The notes under the pieces were generated by a model. It was not told where the DNA came from. It did not search any database and was given only the letters and a program-made list of their open reading frames with translations. Of a stretch of 36,348 bases of DNA, positions 7,774 to 15,620 are shown in pieces (positions within the stretch are counted from its first letter, which is position 1; each line of letters opens with the position of its first letter). This DNA is from Massilia sp. YIM B02763. Its GTDB lineage: Bacteria > Pseudomonadota > Gammaproteobacteria > Burkholderiales > Burkholderiaceae_D. The stretch covers positions 23,323-59,670 of the forward strand of contig NZ_JASNRD010000025.1 of assembly GCF_030412015.1 (NCBI RefSeq), given 5' to 3'. Both the position numbers and the translations under genes were made by a program.

Positions 7774-9305
7774 ACGTCGCGCATCGGTACCGGCAGCGGC
7801 GCTGGCAGTTCTGGCGCGGCTGGAGCATCGGCCTGCGCATGGCCTTCATCACCATGCTGCCGGTGGCGCTGCTGTTCACATCCTTCGTCTGGTATTCCTG
7901 GTATGCGCACCGCGCCCAGGTGGACGAGGAGCTGGCCGAGCGCGGCACCATCCTGGCGCGCGCGCTGGCCGTGACGAGCGAGTACAACGTCATCTCCGGC
8001 AACCTGGCCGACCTGCGCCTGACGATCAACGGCCTGGTGCAGTCGGACAGCAGCGTCTACCGCGTCGATGTGGTCGACGTCAACGGCAGGAACGTCATCG
8101 CGGTGGTGTCCGAACACCCGGTCGAGGCCGAGGGCCGCGCCTTCGTCGCCACGATCCGCAAGCAGGTCATCTGGATCAACCTGTTTTCCGACAACGGCAC
8201 CCCGCACGTCTCGGCTTCCAGCGACACGCGCCCGCCCACGTTGACGAGCGAGGTCGTCGGCCAGGTGCGCGTGACGATGTCGCCGACGAACATGCTGGCC
8301 CGGCAGCTGCGGCGCTTCCGCATCGAGCTGGCGATGGCGGCGCTGGCCCTGCTCGGCAGCGGCCTGCTGGCCTGGGTGCTGGCGCGCAGCCTGATCGTGC
8401 CCCTGCGCGAGGCGATCGCCACGCTGCGCCGGATCCGCGGCGGCCACTATCGCGTCGAGCTGCTGGTGACGACGGGCGGCGAGGTCGGGGAGCTGCAGGC
8501 GTCGATCGGCGAGATGTCGGTGGCGCTGGACGAATCCAAGAAGGACCTGGAGAACAAGGTGGCGGAGCGTACGCGCGACCTGCTCGCCTCGCGCAACGAG
8601 GCGCTGCGCGCCGACGCCGACAAGCGCAAGCTGATCCAGAAGGTCAACAACATCATCGAGGACGAGCGGAAGAGCATCGCCGTCGAGATCCATGACGAAC
8701 TGAATGCCTCCCTGATCGCCGTGCGCCTGGAATCGCAGACGATCCAGCACCTGGCCACGCGCGCGGCATCCGCAGCCGCATCCGAACCGGCGGCGGACCT
8801 GGAGCAGATCGCCGCCAAGGCGCAATCCATCACCCGGCTCGCGCTCGACCTGTACGCCAACGGCCGCCGCCTGGTGCGGCGCCTGCGCCCCGAGGTGCTG
8901 GACATGCTGGGCCTGCACGGCGCCGTCGAGGAAATGGTCAACCACTACCGCAGCGCGGGCTTGCTGTTCGAGTTCGATTCGCATGGCGACTTCGCCAGGA
9001 TCGGCAACGAGCTGGCCATTTCCGCCTACCGCATCGTGCAGGAAGCGCTGTCGAACGTGATGAAGCATTCGAACGCCGGCTTCGCAAGAGTCGACCTGGC
9101 CCTGTCCGAAGACGAAGGCGTCCTGCACATCGAGGTGCAGGACGACGGCGACGGGTTCGACCCGGCCGTCGCGTCCGAAGGCATCGGCATCATCGGCATG
9201 CGCGAGCGCGTGCATGCGCTGGGCGGCAGCATCCGCGTGCAGTCCGCGCCGGGCGAAGGCACGCTGGTGGCGATCACGCTGCCGCTGGCGCCGAAACCGG
9301 GTTAA
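7770..9305 (+). CDS. Membrane sensor histidine kinase (HPK7 / NarX-like type)
   Basis: This 511-residue kinase has one membrane helix at about 22-47, a periplasmic region of about 140 residues and a second helix at about 186-210. A HAMP segment with coiled coil follows (about 211-275), then a HisKA_3 dimerisation domain with the phosphorylated H308 in ERKSIAVEIHDELN. The HATPase_c domain has EALSNVMKHS, DDGDGFD and GIGIIGMRERVHALGG. This class phosphorylates NarL-type regulators, matching the regulator encoded at 6100-6747. The overlap with the binding-protein gene suggests that the periplasmic region is contacted by the loaded binding protein, as in LuxP/LuxQ-type sensing. That contact is an inference from gene order; the domains themselves are clearly visible. 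Confidence 0.93.
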   Translation: MNVAHRYRQRRWQFWRGWSIGLRMAFITMLPVALLFTSFVWYSWYAHRAQVDEELAERGTILARALAVTSEYNVISGNLADLRLTINGLVQSDSSVYRVDVVDVNGRNVIAVVSEHPVEAEGRAFVATIRKQVIWINLFSDNGTPHVSASSDTRPPTLTSEVVGQVRVTMSPTNMLARQLRRFRIELAMAALALLGSGLLAWVLARSLIVPLREAIATLRRIRGGHYRVELLVTTGGEVGELQASIGEMSVALDESKKDLENKVAERTRDLLASRNEALRADADKRKLIQKVNNIIEDERKSIAVEIHDELNASLIAVRLESQTIQHLATRAASAAASEPAADLEQIAAKAQSITRLALDLYANGRRLVRRLRPEVLDMLGLHGAVEEMVNHYRSAGLLFEFDSHGDFARIGNELAISAYRIVQEALSNVMKHSNAGFARVDLALSEDEGVLHIEVQDDGDGFDPAVASEGIGIIGMRERVHALGGSIRVQSAPGEGTLVAITLPLAPKPG

Positions 9306-9346
9306 ATTACTGTCCTCGGCAATACCACCATCATTCACGGAACATC

Positions 9347-11035
9347 ATGCTCAACGCCTTGACCACGCCTTTCGAGAAGGGCAACCAGAACCAGACCACC
9401 ACCTGGGCCGATTGCATCGCCTGGTACGAAGATCTCGCCCTCCAGTATCCGAACGTGCTGCGCTTCGGCGTCGTCGGCACCTCGGATGCCGGCGTGCCGA
9501 TCCATGCGGGCGTCGTCTCGGCGGACGGCGTGTTCGAGCGCGAGCAGATCAAGCGGGAAGGGCGTCCCGTCTTCTTCAACAACAACGGCATCCACCCGGG
9601 CGAGCCGGAAGGCGTCGACGCCTGCATGGCGCTGGTGCGCGACTTCTGCCAGCAGCCGGAGCGCCTGGCGGGGCTGGGCAAGACCGTGTTCCTGTTCGTC
9701 CCCCTGTACAACGTCGACGGCGCCTTCAACCGCGCGAATACCTCGCGCGTGAACCAGGACGGCCCGGAAGCGTTCGGCTTCCGCGGCAACAGCCGCCACC
9801 TCGACCTGAACCGCGACTTCGTCAAGTGCGATACGCTGACGGCCCAGACCTTCAATAAACTGTTTACGGCCTGGGATCCGGACGTGATGGTCGACACGCA
9901 CACCTCGAACGGCGCCGACTACAGCTACACGATGACGCTGATCCACACCCAGGCGGACAAGCTGGGCGGCGACCTCGGCGTCTTCCTGCGCGACACCATG
10001 CTGCCGTTCATGTACGCCGAGATGGACAAGCGCGGCTGGCCGACCTGCCCGTACGTGAACCCCGTCAAGGACAGCCCCGACGACGGCATCGCCGAATTCC
10101 TGGAAACGGCAAGGTTCTCGACCGGCTACGCGGCGCTGCACGACACGATCGGCTTCATGCCCGAGACGCATATGCTGAAACCCTTCGCCGACCGCTACGC
10201 GTCGATGCGCACGCTGGTCGAGACGGCGCTCGACTTCACCGTCGCGCATGGCGAGCGGATCGTCGCGCTGCGCCAGGCGGCCAAGGCGCATGGCCGCATC
10301 CGCCGCGAATGGCCGATTCACTGGGCGATGGACGAGGCGAACCCGTCGTCCTTCCGCTTCAAGGGCTATGCAGCCAAGTACAAGGCCAGCAGGCTGGGCG
10401 ACTACCAGCGCCTGTACTACGACCGCAGCGCCCCGTTCGAGCGCGACATCGCCTACTACAACCGCTTCCCGGCCGACATCACGGTGCCGGCGCCGCGCGC
10501 CTACGTCGTGCCGCAGCAGTGGCGCGAAGCGATCGAGCGCCTGCAGTGGAACGGCGTCAAGCTGGAGCGCGTGGACGCCGAGCGCCAGCAGGAGGTGTCG
10601 GTGTACCGCATCGCCTCCGTCAGCTCGCGCGCCCGCGCCTACGAGGGCCATATGTTCCACGACGACGTGCAGCTCGAGCGCGGCCGCGAGACGGTGACGA
10701 TCCGCGCCGGCGACTACCTCGTGCCGCTGGACCAGGACAATGCGCGCTACGCCGTCGAGACGCTGGAGCCGCAGGCCCACGACAGCTTCTTCCGCTGGGG
10801 CTTCTTCAACAGCGTGCTGGAAAAGAAGGAAGCGTATTCCGACTATGTGTTCGAGGACGAGGCCGAGCGCCTGCTGGCCGCCGAGCCGGAACTGGCCGCG
10901 AAGTTCGACGCCTGGAAGGCGGCGAACCCGGAGCTGCTGAAGGACCAGGGCGCCGTGCTCGACTTCATCTTCGCCCACTGCGCGCGCTGGCGCGAGCCGG
11001 AGTGGAACCGCTATCCGGTCTTCATGATCGATTGA
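9347..11035 (+). CDS. M14-family zinc carboxypeptidase-like protein
   Basis: This 562-residue protein carries the M14 zinc motif HPGEPEG (H83, E86). The third ligand is probably H185 in MVDTHTSNG, and E273 in PETHML is a plausible catalytic Glu. LDLNRDF (about 157-163) is also typical of the family. The peptidase fold fills about residues 20-330. The remaining 230 residues have no family I recognise. There is no signal peptide or membrane segment, so the protein should be cytoplasmic, unlike the other peptidases in this window. It would remove C-terminal residues from peptides or hydrolyse a related amide. The gene lies 41 bases after the kinase gene. No strong ribosome site is visible and the short gap holds no terminator, so readthrough from the sensing operon is possible. 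Confidence 0.87.
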   Translation: MLNALTTPFEKGNQNQTTTWADCIAWYEDLALQYPNVLRFGVVGTSDAGVPIHAGVVSADGVFEREQIKREGRPVFFNNNGIHPGEPEGVDACMALVRDFCQQPERLAGLGKTVFLFVPLYNVDGAFNRANTSRVNQDGPEAFGFRGNSRHLDLNRDFVKCDTLTAQTFNKLFTAWDPDVMVDTHTSNGADYSYTMTLIHTQADKLGGDLGVFLRDTMLPFMYAEMDKRGWPTCPYVNPVKDSPDDGIAEFLETARFSTGYAALHDTIGFMPETHMLKPFADRYASMRTLVETALDFTVAHGERIVALRQAAKAHGRIRREWPIHWAMDEANPSSFRFKGYAAKYKASRLGDYQRLYYDRSAPFERDIAYYNRFPADITVPAPRAYVVPQQWREAIERLQWNGVKLERVDAERQQEVSVYRIASVSSRARAYEGHMFHDDVQLERGRETVTIRAGDYLVPLDQDNARYAVETLEPQAHDSFFRWGFFNSVLEKKEAYSDYVFEDEAERLLAAEPELAAKFDAWKAANPELLKDQGAVLDFIFAHCARWREPEWNRYPVFMID

Positions 11036-11058
11036 GACATACCGAGGAGAGGGGGAGC

Positions 11059-12732
11059 ATGAACAAGAAAAACATCGTCGCGCTGGCTGGATTGGCGCTG
11101 TCCACAGGAGGCGTGCTCGCGGCGCCGGCCGGCCAGACGTATTTCGAGCAGAACTGCGCGAGCTGCCACACGATCGACAGCAAGCTCGGTTCGCGCGCCG
11201 GCCCGGGCTTGTTCAACGTGGTCGGACGCAAGGCGGCCAGCGTGGCCGGCTACAACTACAGCGCGGCACTGGCCAAGGCGGGCGCCGCCGGCAAGACCTG
11301 GACGAAGGAAGAACTCGATACCTTCCTGCGCGACCCCGGCAAGGACGTGCCGGGCACCACGATGCCGATCGGGATCGCGGACGCGAAGCAGCGCGCCGCC
11401 GTCATCGACTGGCTGGGCACGCAGCGCGGGCAAGTGGCCGCGGCCGCGCCGGTGGCCGGGGCGAAGACGGCCGCCAAGGACGGCGCCTGGACCGAGGACA
11501 AGCCGGGCGACCTGCACCACATCACGGTCGACCAGCTGGTCGCGCCCTACGGCACGGACAGCGCCGGCAACGGCCCGAAGGTGGCGAAGCGGCCGGACGG
11601 CGCCATGCCGGCCGTGCCCAAGGGCTTCAAGGTCTCCATCTTCGCCGACGACACGGCCCGGGCGCGCTACGCGCTGCGCGCGCCCAACGGCGACATCATC
11701 CTGGCCGACACGGGCCGCGACCGCATCACGATCCTGCGTCCGAACGGCGAGCAGGCCGGCACGGCCAACGTGTTCGCGACGGGCCTGTCGCGCCCCTACG
11801 GCCTGGCGCTGTGGCCGGCCGCGAATCCGAAGTACCTGTACGTCGCCAACGTCGATTCGGTCGTGCGCTTCCCGTTCGCCGTGGGCGACCTGAAGGCGCG
11901 CGGCAAGCAGGAAATGGTCGTCGAGAAGATCAGCGACACCAGCGGCGGCCACACCACGCGCACGCTGGCGTTCTCGAAGGACGACAAGACCATGCTGCTG
12001 TCGGTGGGCTCGGCCACCAACGTGGCGGCGGGCATCGGCGCCACGCCGCCGCAGCCGCTGGCGCAATGGGAAAAGGTCCACGGCCTGGGCGGTGCCTGGG
12101 GCGAGGAAACGGACCGCGCCGCCGTGCTCGCGTTCGACCCGGACGGCAAGAACCGCCGCACCTACGCTACCGGCCTGCGCAACTGTGTGGGCATGTTCGT
12201 GCACCCGGCCACGGGCGACCTGTTCTGCAGCGTGAACGAGCGCGACGAGCTGGGCGACAACCTGCCGCCGGACTACGTCACGCGCGTCAAGCAGGGCGGC
12301 TTCTACGGCTGGCCGTGGTATTACCTGGGGGCCCACGAGGATCCGCGCCTGAAAGGCATCCGTCCCGATTTGAAGGACAAGGCGATCGTGCCCGACACGC
12401 TGATCCAGGCCCACTCGGCGCCGCTGGGCATGGCCGTGTACCAGGCTCCTGCGGGCGCGAAGCACGCCTTCCCGAAGGAGTACGAAGGCGACGTCTTCGT
12501 CGCGCTGCACGGCTCCTGGAACCGCGGCATCCGCACCGGCTACAAGGTGGTGCGCGTGATGATGAAGGACGGCGTGCCGACGGGCCGGTACCAGGACTTC
12601 ATGACGGGCATGGTGCTGAGCGACCGCGACGTCTGGGGCCGTCCGACGGCGGTGACGGTGGCCGCCGACGGCGCGCTGCTGGTGCTGGACGACGCGGGCG
12701 GCGTGATGTGGCGGATCGTGCCCGGCACGTGA
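11059..12732 (+). CDS. Cytochrome c fused to a sorbosone/glucose-dehydrogenase-type beta-propeller (PQQ-type)
   Basis: This 557-residue protein has a signal peptide (1-22). A class I cytochrome c domain follows with CASCH (C33, C36, H37) and a probable haem Met in GTTMPIG near residue 100. After a linker, residues about 195-557 form a six-bladed propeller of the sorbosone dehydrogenase family (YALRAPNGDIILADTGRD, GGFYGWPWYYLG, HGSWNR). Such domains usually bind PQQ and oxidise a sugar or alcohol in the periplasm, with the fused haem taking the electrons. The start is set by a purine-rich site (GAGGAGAGGGGG) just before ATG 11059. The open frame upstream of it is only a shadow of the M14 gene. 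It starts 23 bases after that gene, so the two may be co-transcribed. PQQ binding is inferred from the family; no pqq genes are in view. Confidence 0.88.
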   Translation: MNKKNIVALAGLALSTGGVLAAPAGQTYFEQNCASCHTIDSKLGSRAGPGLFNVVGRKAASVAGYNYSAALAKAGAAGKTWTKEELDTFLRDPGKDVPGTTMPIGIADAKQRAAVIDWLGTQRGQVAAAAPVAGAKTAAKDGAWTEDKPGDLHHITVDQLVAPYGTDSAGNGPKVAKRPDGAMPAVPKGFKVSIFADDTARARYALRAPNGDIILADTGRDRITILRPNGEQAGTANVFATGLSRPYGLALWPAANPKYLYVANVDSVVRFPFAVGDLKARGKQEMVVEKISDTSGGHTTRTLAFSKDDKTMLLSVGSATNVAAGIGATPPQPLAQWEKVHGLGGAWGEETDRAAVLAFDPDGKNRRTYATGLRNCVGMFVHPATGDLFCSVNERDELGDNLPPDYVTRVKQGGFYGWPWYYLGAHEDPRLKGIRPDLKDKAIVPDTLIQAHSAPLGMAVYQAPAGAKHAFPKEYEGDVFVALHGSWNRGIRTGYKVVRVMMKDGVPTGRYQDFMTGMVLSDRDVWGRPTAVTVAADGALLVLDDAGGVMWRIVPGT

Positions 12733-12759
12733 GGTATGCATCGAAAAAAGCGTGATCTT

Positions 12760-12816
12760 GGCTCCTCCAGACCTTATCATTTGACAACTTTTGACGAATG
12801 ATGGCCTGGAGGAGTC
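12760..12816 (+). promoter_or_regulatory. Nested hairpin masking the ribosome binding site of the S41-like gene
   Basis: CTCCTCCAG at 12762-12770 is a perfect reverse complement of CTGGAGGAG at 12806-12814, which contains the Shine-Dalgarno of the gene starting at 12818. One G-U and one G-C pair extend the stem outward to 12760/12816. Inside it, ATCATT (12776-12781) pairs with AATGAT (12797-12802). A transcript running in from the dehydrogenase gene would hide the ribosome site. A transcript starting inside the loop, for example from the -10-like TATCAT at 12775-12780, would lack the masking strand and be freely translated. Confidence 0.6.
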
Positions 12817-12817
12817 C

Positions 12818-14347
12818 ATGAGCAATCGCGCTTTTCGTGCGCTGCACGCCGGCATGGCCGGCCTCGCGCTGCTTGCCTTCTCCGTCGGCGCGCAGGCGCA
12901 GGCGGCTTCCCCGCGCACGCCCGCCGAGTGGCGCCAGGCCGCCATCCAGGACATCGAGGAAGGCGTGCGCATCACGCGCGACAACCATCCGGGGATGTTC
13001 GATCCCGGCAATCCCGCCTTCGCCGCGAACCTCGACAAGGCGCGGCAGGAAGGACTGGCGCTGGCGCAGAAGGTGGATGGCCCGGGCGCATACAGCGCCG
13101 CGCTGCTGCGCTTCAATGCCGCCATCGGCGACGGGCACGCGGGCATGGTGCCCACGCTCCCGGCCGGCGTGGAGGCGCCGGCGCGCTGGCCCGGTTTCGT
13201 CGTCGTGTGGCGCGAAACAGGCATGTTCGTGGCGGCGTCCGAACCGGACGGGCCCAAGCCGGGTTCGCAGGTGCTGGGCTGTGACGGCAAGCCGGTCAAG
13301 CGGCTCCTCGAGGACAATGTGTTCGCGTTCGACGGCCGCATCGGCGAACCGGGGCGCTGGTGGAGCCGCAGCAGGAACCTGTTCTTCGACTTCGGCAACC
13401 CCTTCATCCAGCTGCCCGCGCACTGCGAGTTCGCCCTGGACGGCAAGACCTACGCCCAGGACATCGCCTGGAAACCGTGGGACGAGCAGACCGGGCGCTG
13501 GCGCGAGGCGACGTATAACGGCCGGACGCTGGACGCGGGCATGAGCGAACCGCGCAAGGGCCTGTACTGGATCGCGATGCCGAGCTTCCACCCCGACGAG
13601 AAGCAGCGCGAGACCTACCGCGCCATCAACCGCGACATCGCCGCCGACCGCGGGCGCTTCCTGGCGGCGGATGCGGTCGTGATCGACCTGCGCCAGAACC
13701 AGGGCGGCTCCTCGTTCTGGAGCCGCGACCTGGCCGCGGCGCTGTGGGGGGAGGGACGCGTCAAGCGGCGCATGGACGCGCGCTCGGCCAGGACCGAAGT
13801 CTGGTGGCGCGCCTCGCCCGGCAACGTGGAACACGTCCGGAAGCTGGTCGACGAACTGACCAGGGAACGGCAGGCCGATGCCGTGGAATGGGTGCGGCAC
13901 ATTAGCGCCGGCATGCAGGCGGCGCTGGCGCGCGGCGACAAGTTCTACGTCGAAAAGAAAGATGCGTCGGCTGGCGGCGCGGGCGATCCGCGTGCCGACC
14001 TGCCCACCGATCCGCCGCCGTTCACACGGCCCGTGTACGTCGTCGTGCCCGGCCAGTGCGCCAGCGCCTGCCTCGATGCGCTCGACGTGTTCACGCAATT
14101 CTCCAACACCGTCCTGGTCGGCGCGCCGAGCGCGGCCGACTCGACCTATATGGAAGTGCGCTACCAGAAGGTGGCCTCGGGACTGGCCACGGTCATCGTG
14201 CCGAACAAGGTCTACGTGAACCGGGCGCGCGCCAACGGCGAGGTCTACCTGCCGGCGATCTCCGTGAACGACCTCGATTGGTCGGTCGATACCTTCCTGC
14301 GGGTCGTGGAGCGCGACCTGGCGCGCAAAGCGATGGCTACGCAATGA
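12818..14347 (+). CDS. Secreted S41-like peptidase-domain protein
   Basis: This 509-residue protein has a signal peptide (1-28, ending AQAQA). Residues about 240-495 carry the S41 (tail-specific protease) fold: VVIDLRQNQGGSS is the core signature strand and loop, and CASACLDAL holds the likely nucleophile S416. No PDZ domain is evident, although GSQVLGCDGKPV (about 148-159) resembles part of one. It should be periplasmic and may cleave peptides from their C-terminal side, but several S41 relatives are inactive. ATG 12818 has CTGGAGGAG upstream, and that site is inside the nested hairpin at 12760-12816. The gene lies between the real 3' end of the dehydrogenase gene and a decayed copy of that end at 14376-14408, suggesting later insertion here. 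Confidence 0.75.
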   Translation: MSNRAFRALHAGMAGLALLAFSVGAQAQAASPRTPAEWRQAAIQDIEEGVRITRDNHPGMFDPGNPAFAANLDKARQEGLALAQKVDGPGAYSAALLRFNAAIGDGHAGMVPTLPAGVEAPARWPGFVVVWRETGMFVAASEPDGPKPGSQVLGCDGKPVKRLLEDNVFAFDGRIGEPGRWWSRSRNLFFDFGNPFIQLPAHCEFALDGKTYAQDIAWKPWDEQTGRWREATYNGRTLDAGMSEPRKGLYWIAMPSFHPDEKQRETYRAINRDIAADRGRFLAADAVVIDLRQNQGGSSFWSRDLAAALWGEGRVKRRMDARSARTEVWWRASPGNVEHVRKLVDELTRERQADAVEWVRHISAGMQAALARGDKFYVEKKDASAGGAGDPRADLPTDPPPFTRPVYVVVPGQCASACLDALDVFTQFSNTVLVGAPSAADSTYMEVRYQKVASGLATVIVPNKVYVNRARANGEVYLPAISVNDLDWSVDTFLRVVERDLARKAMATQ

Positions 14348-14375
14348 AAACGATGGGCCGGTCCCGGCGTGCTAC

Positions 14376-14408
14376 GTGGCGGATCGTGCCGCACCCTTGA
14401 GGCGAAAA
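14376..14408 (+). repeat. Decayed copy of the 3' end of the sorbosone-dehydrogenase-type gene
   Basis: GTGGCGGATCGTGCC at 14376-14390 repeats exactly 12708-12722, the last codons of the dehydrogenase gene. The match continues imperfectly through the stop (GGCACGTGAGG against GCACCCTTGAGG) to CGAAAAAA. Reading frame and stop are kept: both copies end WRIVP plus two residues. The copy sits between the S41-like gene and the strong terminator at 14405-14436, which may originally have ended the dehydrogenase transcript. Confidence 0.6.
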
Positions 14409-14436
14409 AAAACCGGGACCCGCGTGTCCCGGTTTT
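14405..14436. terminator. Bidirectional rho-independent terminator
   Basis: A perfect 11-bp stem (14409-14419 with 14426-14436, loop CCGCGT) is built on CCGGGAC/GTCCCGG. It ends in a T run on the plus strand (14433-14436) and in eight U residues on the minus strand (A run 14405-14412). It lies between a plus-strand gene ending at 14347 and a minus-strand gene ending at 14453, so it can stop transcription from both sides. Confidence 0.88.
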
Positions 14437-14452
14437 CACGTGGCCTGGCGGG

Positions 14453-14791
14453 TCAGATGGCGACGGCCGCCGGCAGCGCGACCCCCAGCGCCGACGCGGC
14501 CAGGGTATTGTCGGCGTCCGAGCCGGCCAGCACGTAGCCGCGTTCGATCAGCTTGCGGGTGTAGTACTTGTTGTACATGAAGGCCCAGACGAAGCCGACG
14601 AAGAAGGAACCGATGCCGAAGGTCATGAAGCCGATGATGGCCCAGATCACGAAGCCGCCGATGAAGGTGATGAAGTCCGAGCGGAACAGCGCGGGAAAGA
14701 AGCCGAAGAAGAGGGTGGTCCAGGAAAAGCCGTAGTAACCGTCCTTCACGATGCCGGATTCCTTGTGTTTCAGTGCGATGCGCGTTGCCAT
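14453..14791 (-). CDS. Small HrgC-like / DUF2628-type membrane protein
   Basis: This 112-residue protein has a short charged N-terminus (MATRIALKHKESGIVKDG). The signature YYGFSWTTLFFGFFPALFRS follows, then two or three hydrophobic segments (about 20-75) and a basic stretch (YNKYYTRKLIERGYV). The GFSWTTLFFGFFPALFR block is typical of small HrgC/DUF2628 proteins, whose role is not established. The ATG at 14791 has CGGGGA upstream; the longer frame to 14881 has nothing to support it. The gene is transcribed away from the secreted-protein gene at 14982, leaving a 190-base divergent gap. That gap shows only weak promoter-like pieces, for example TATTCT at 14948-14953 on the plus strand. Confidence 0.78.
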   Translation of the reverse strand: MATRIALKHKESGIVKDGYYGFSWTTLFFGFFPALFRSDFITFIGGFVIWAIIGFMTFGIGSFFVGFVWAFMYNKYYTRKLIERGYVLAGSDADNTLAASALGVALPAAVAI

Positions 14792-14981
14792 GATTCCCCG
14801 TTGTGGATTGTTGTCGATATCGATGCCGGCGGCCGCCGGCCAACGGGCAGTATGCCGAATTTTTCTCCCTGGAAAACTCACCGATTTTCACGCGGCGCCA
14901 AAAAGCCGTGCGAAGGATGGGCTGGACAGGCCGATGCGGCTTGGGCATATTCTGCCCTCCACCCATGCTCGCCCACGACCG

Positions 14982-15593
14982 ATGAAACGATCCCTCCTCC
15001 TCGCGCTCGCGCTGTCCTGCCAGGCCGCTTACTCAGCCGAACCTTCGGCCGAACCTGCGGCCAAACCCGTGGCCCAACCGCCCGCCTTCTACGTGGTCGA
15101 CATGCGCCAGGAAGGCAGTCCCACGCTGCACTCCACTGTGGGCGGCGTGGCTGCCGGTGCCGAGATGCCGTACGTGCTCACGCAGCCGAAGGCGAAGATC
15201 GATTGCTGTTTTCATGTCGGCGCGAAGCCGGGTGCCCGGGTGGCGAAGCCGAAGGCCGGCAGTATGTCCGAGGTGCTGTACGGCGATCCGGACAAGGACG
15301 AGAAGATCCTTGCCTATTCCGGCTACCTGGCCGGCAAGGGCGCGGCGAACGCGCAGGCTGGCGCGCAGCCTGGCGACATCGCGTTCGGCCTGACAGGCAT
15401 GACCGCAGTGCGCAAGCGCGGGCGTGACACGTGGGAAATCACGCTGGCGCAGGGCGCAAAGCCCGTATTCGTGCGCCAGTGCCTGGGCATCGAAGGCATC
15501 CACATGCGCCTGTATCGCGCGCTGCGCGACCGGAAGCCCTATGCGGATTACTACGTGCCGCTGGGGTACGACACCGAGGCGACCTGTCCCTGA
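14982..15593 (+). CDS. Secreted protein of unknown function
   Basis: This 203-residue protein has a short signal peptide (MKRSLLLALALSCQAAYSA). A small Ala/Pro/Glu repeat linker (EPSAEPAAKPVAQPP) follows, then a compact domain that I do not recognise. Notable features are a CC pair in KIDCCFHVGAKPGARVAKP, a second Cys in VRQCLGIEG and one near the C-terminus (EATCP), so disulphides are likely in the periplasm. A region with LAYSGYLAGKG and WEITLAQGAKPVFVRQ looks like beta strands. No catalytic signature is visible. The start follows the signal peptide; the frame continues upstream to 14751 as a shadow only. It ends 27 bases before the convergent DUF885 gene. Confidence 0.75.
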   Translation: MKRSLLLALALSCQAAYSAEPSAEPAAKPVAQPPAFYVVDMRQEGSPTLHSTVGGVAAGAEMPYVLTQPKAKIDCCFHVGAKPGARVAKPKAGSMSEVLYGDPDKDEKILAYSGYLAGKGAANAQAGAQPGDIAFGLTGMTAVRKRGRDTWEITLAQGAKPVFVRQCLGIEGIHMRLYRALRDRKPYADYYVPLGYDTEATCP

Positions 15594-15620
15594 GAACCGG
15601 AGGCCGCCCCGGTTGCCACG

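Noticed and set aside
10309..11058. N-terminal extension of the cytochrome-dehydrogenase frame
   Set aside because: It overlaps the M14 gene in another phase and is Arg/Ala-rich; the signal peptide and ribosome site place the start at 11059.
12781..12810. TTGACA at 12781 as a -35 element for the S41-like gene
   Set aside because: No -10-like hexamer lies 16-18 bases downstream (the position reads GCCTGG).
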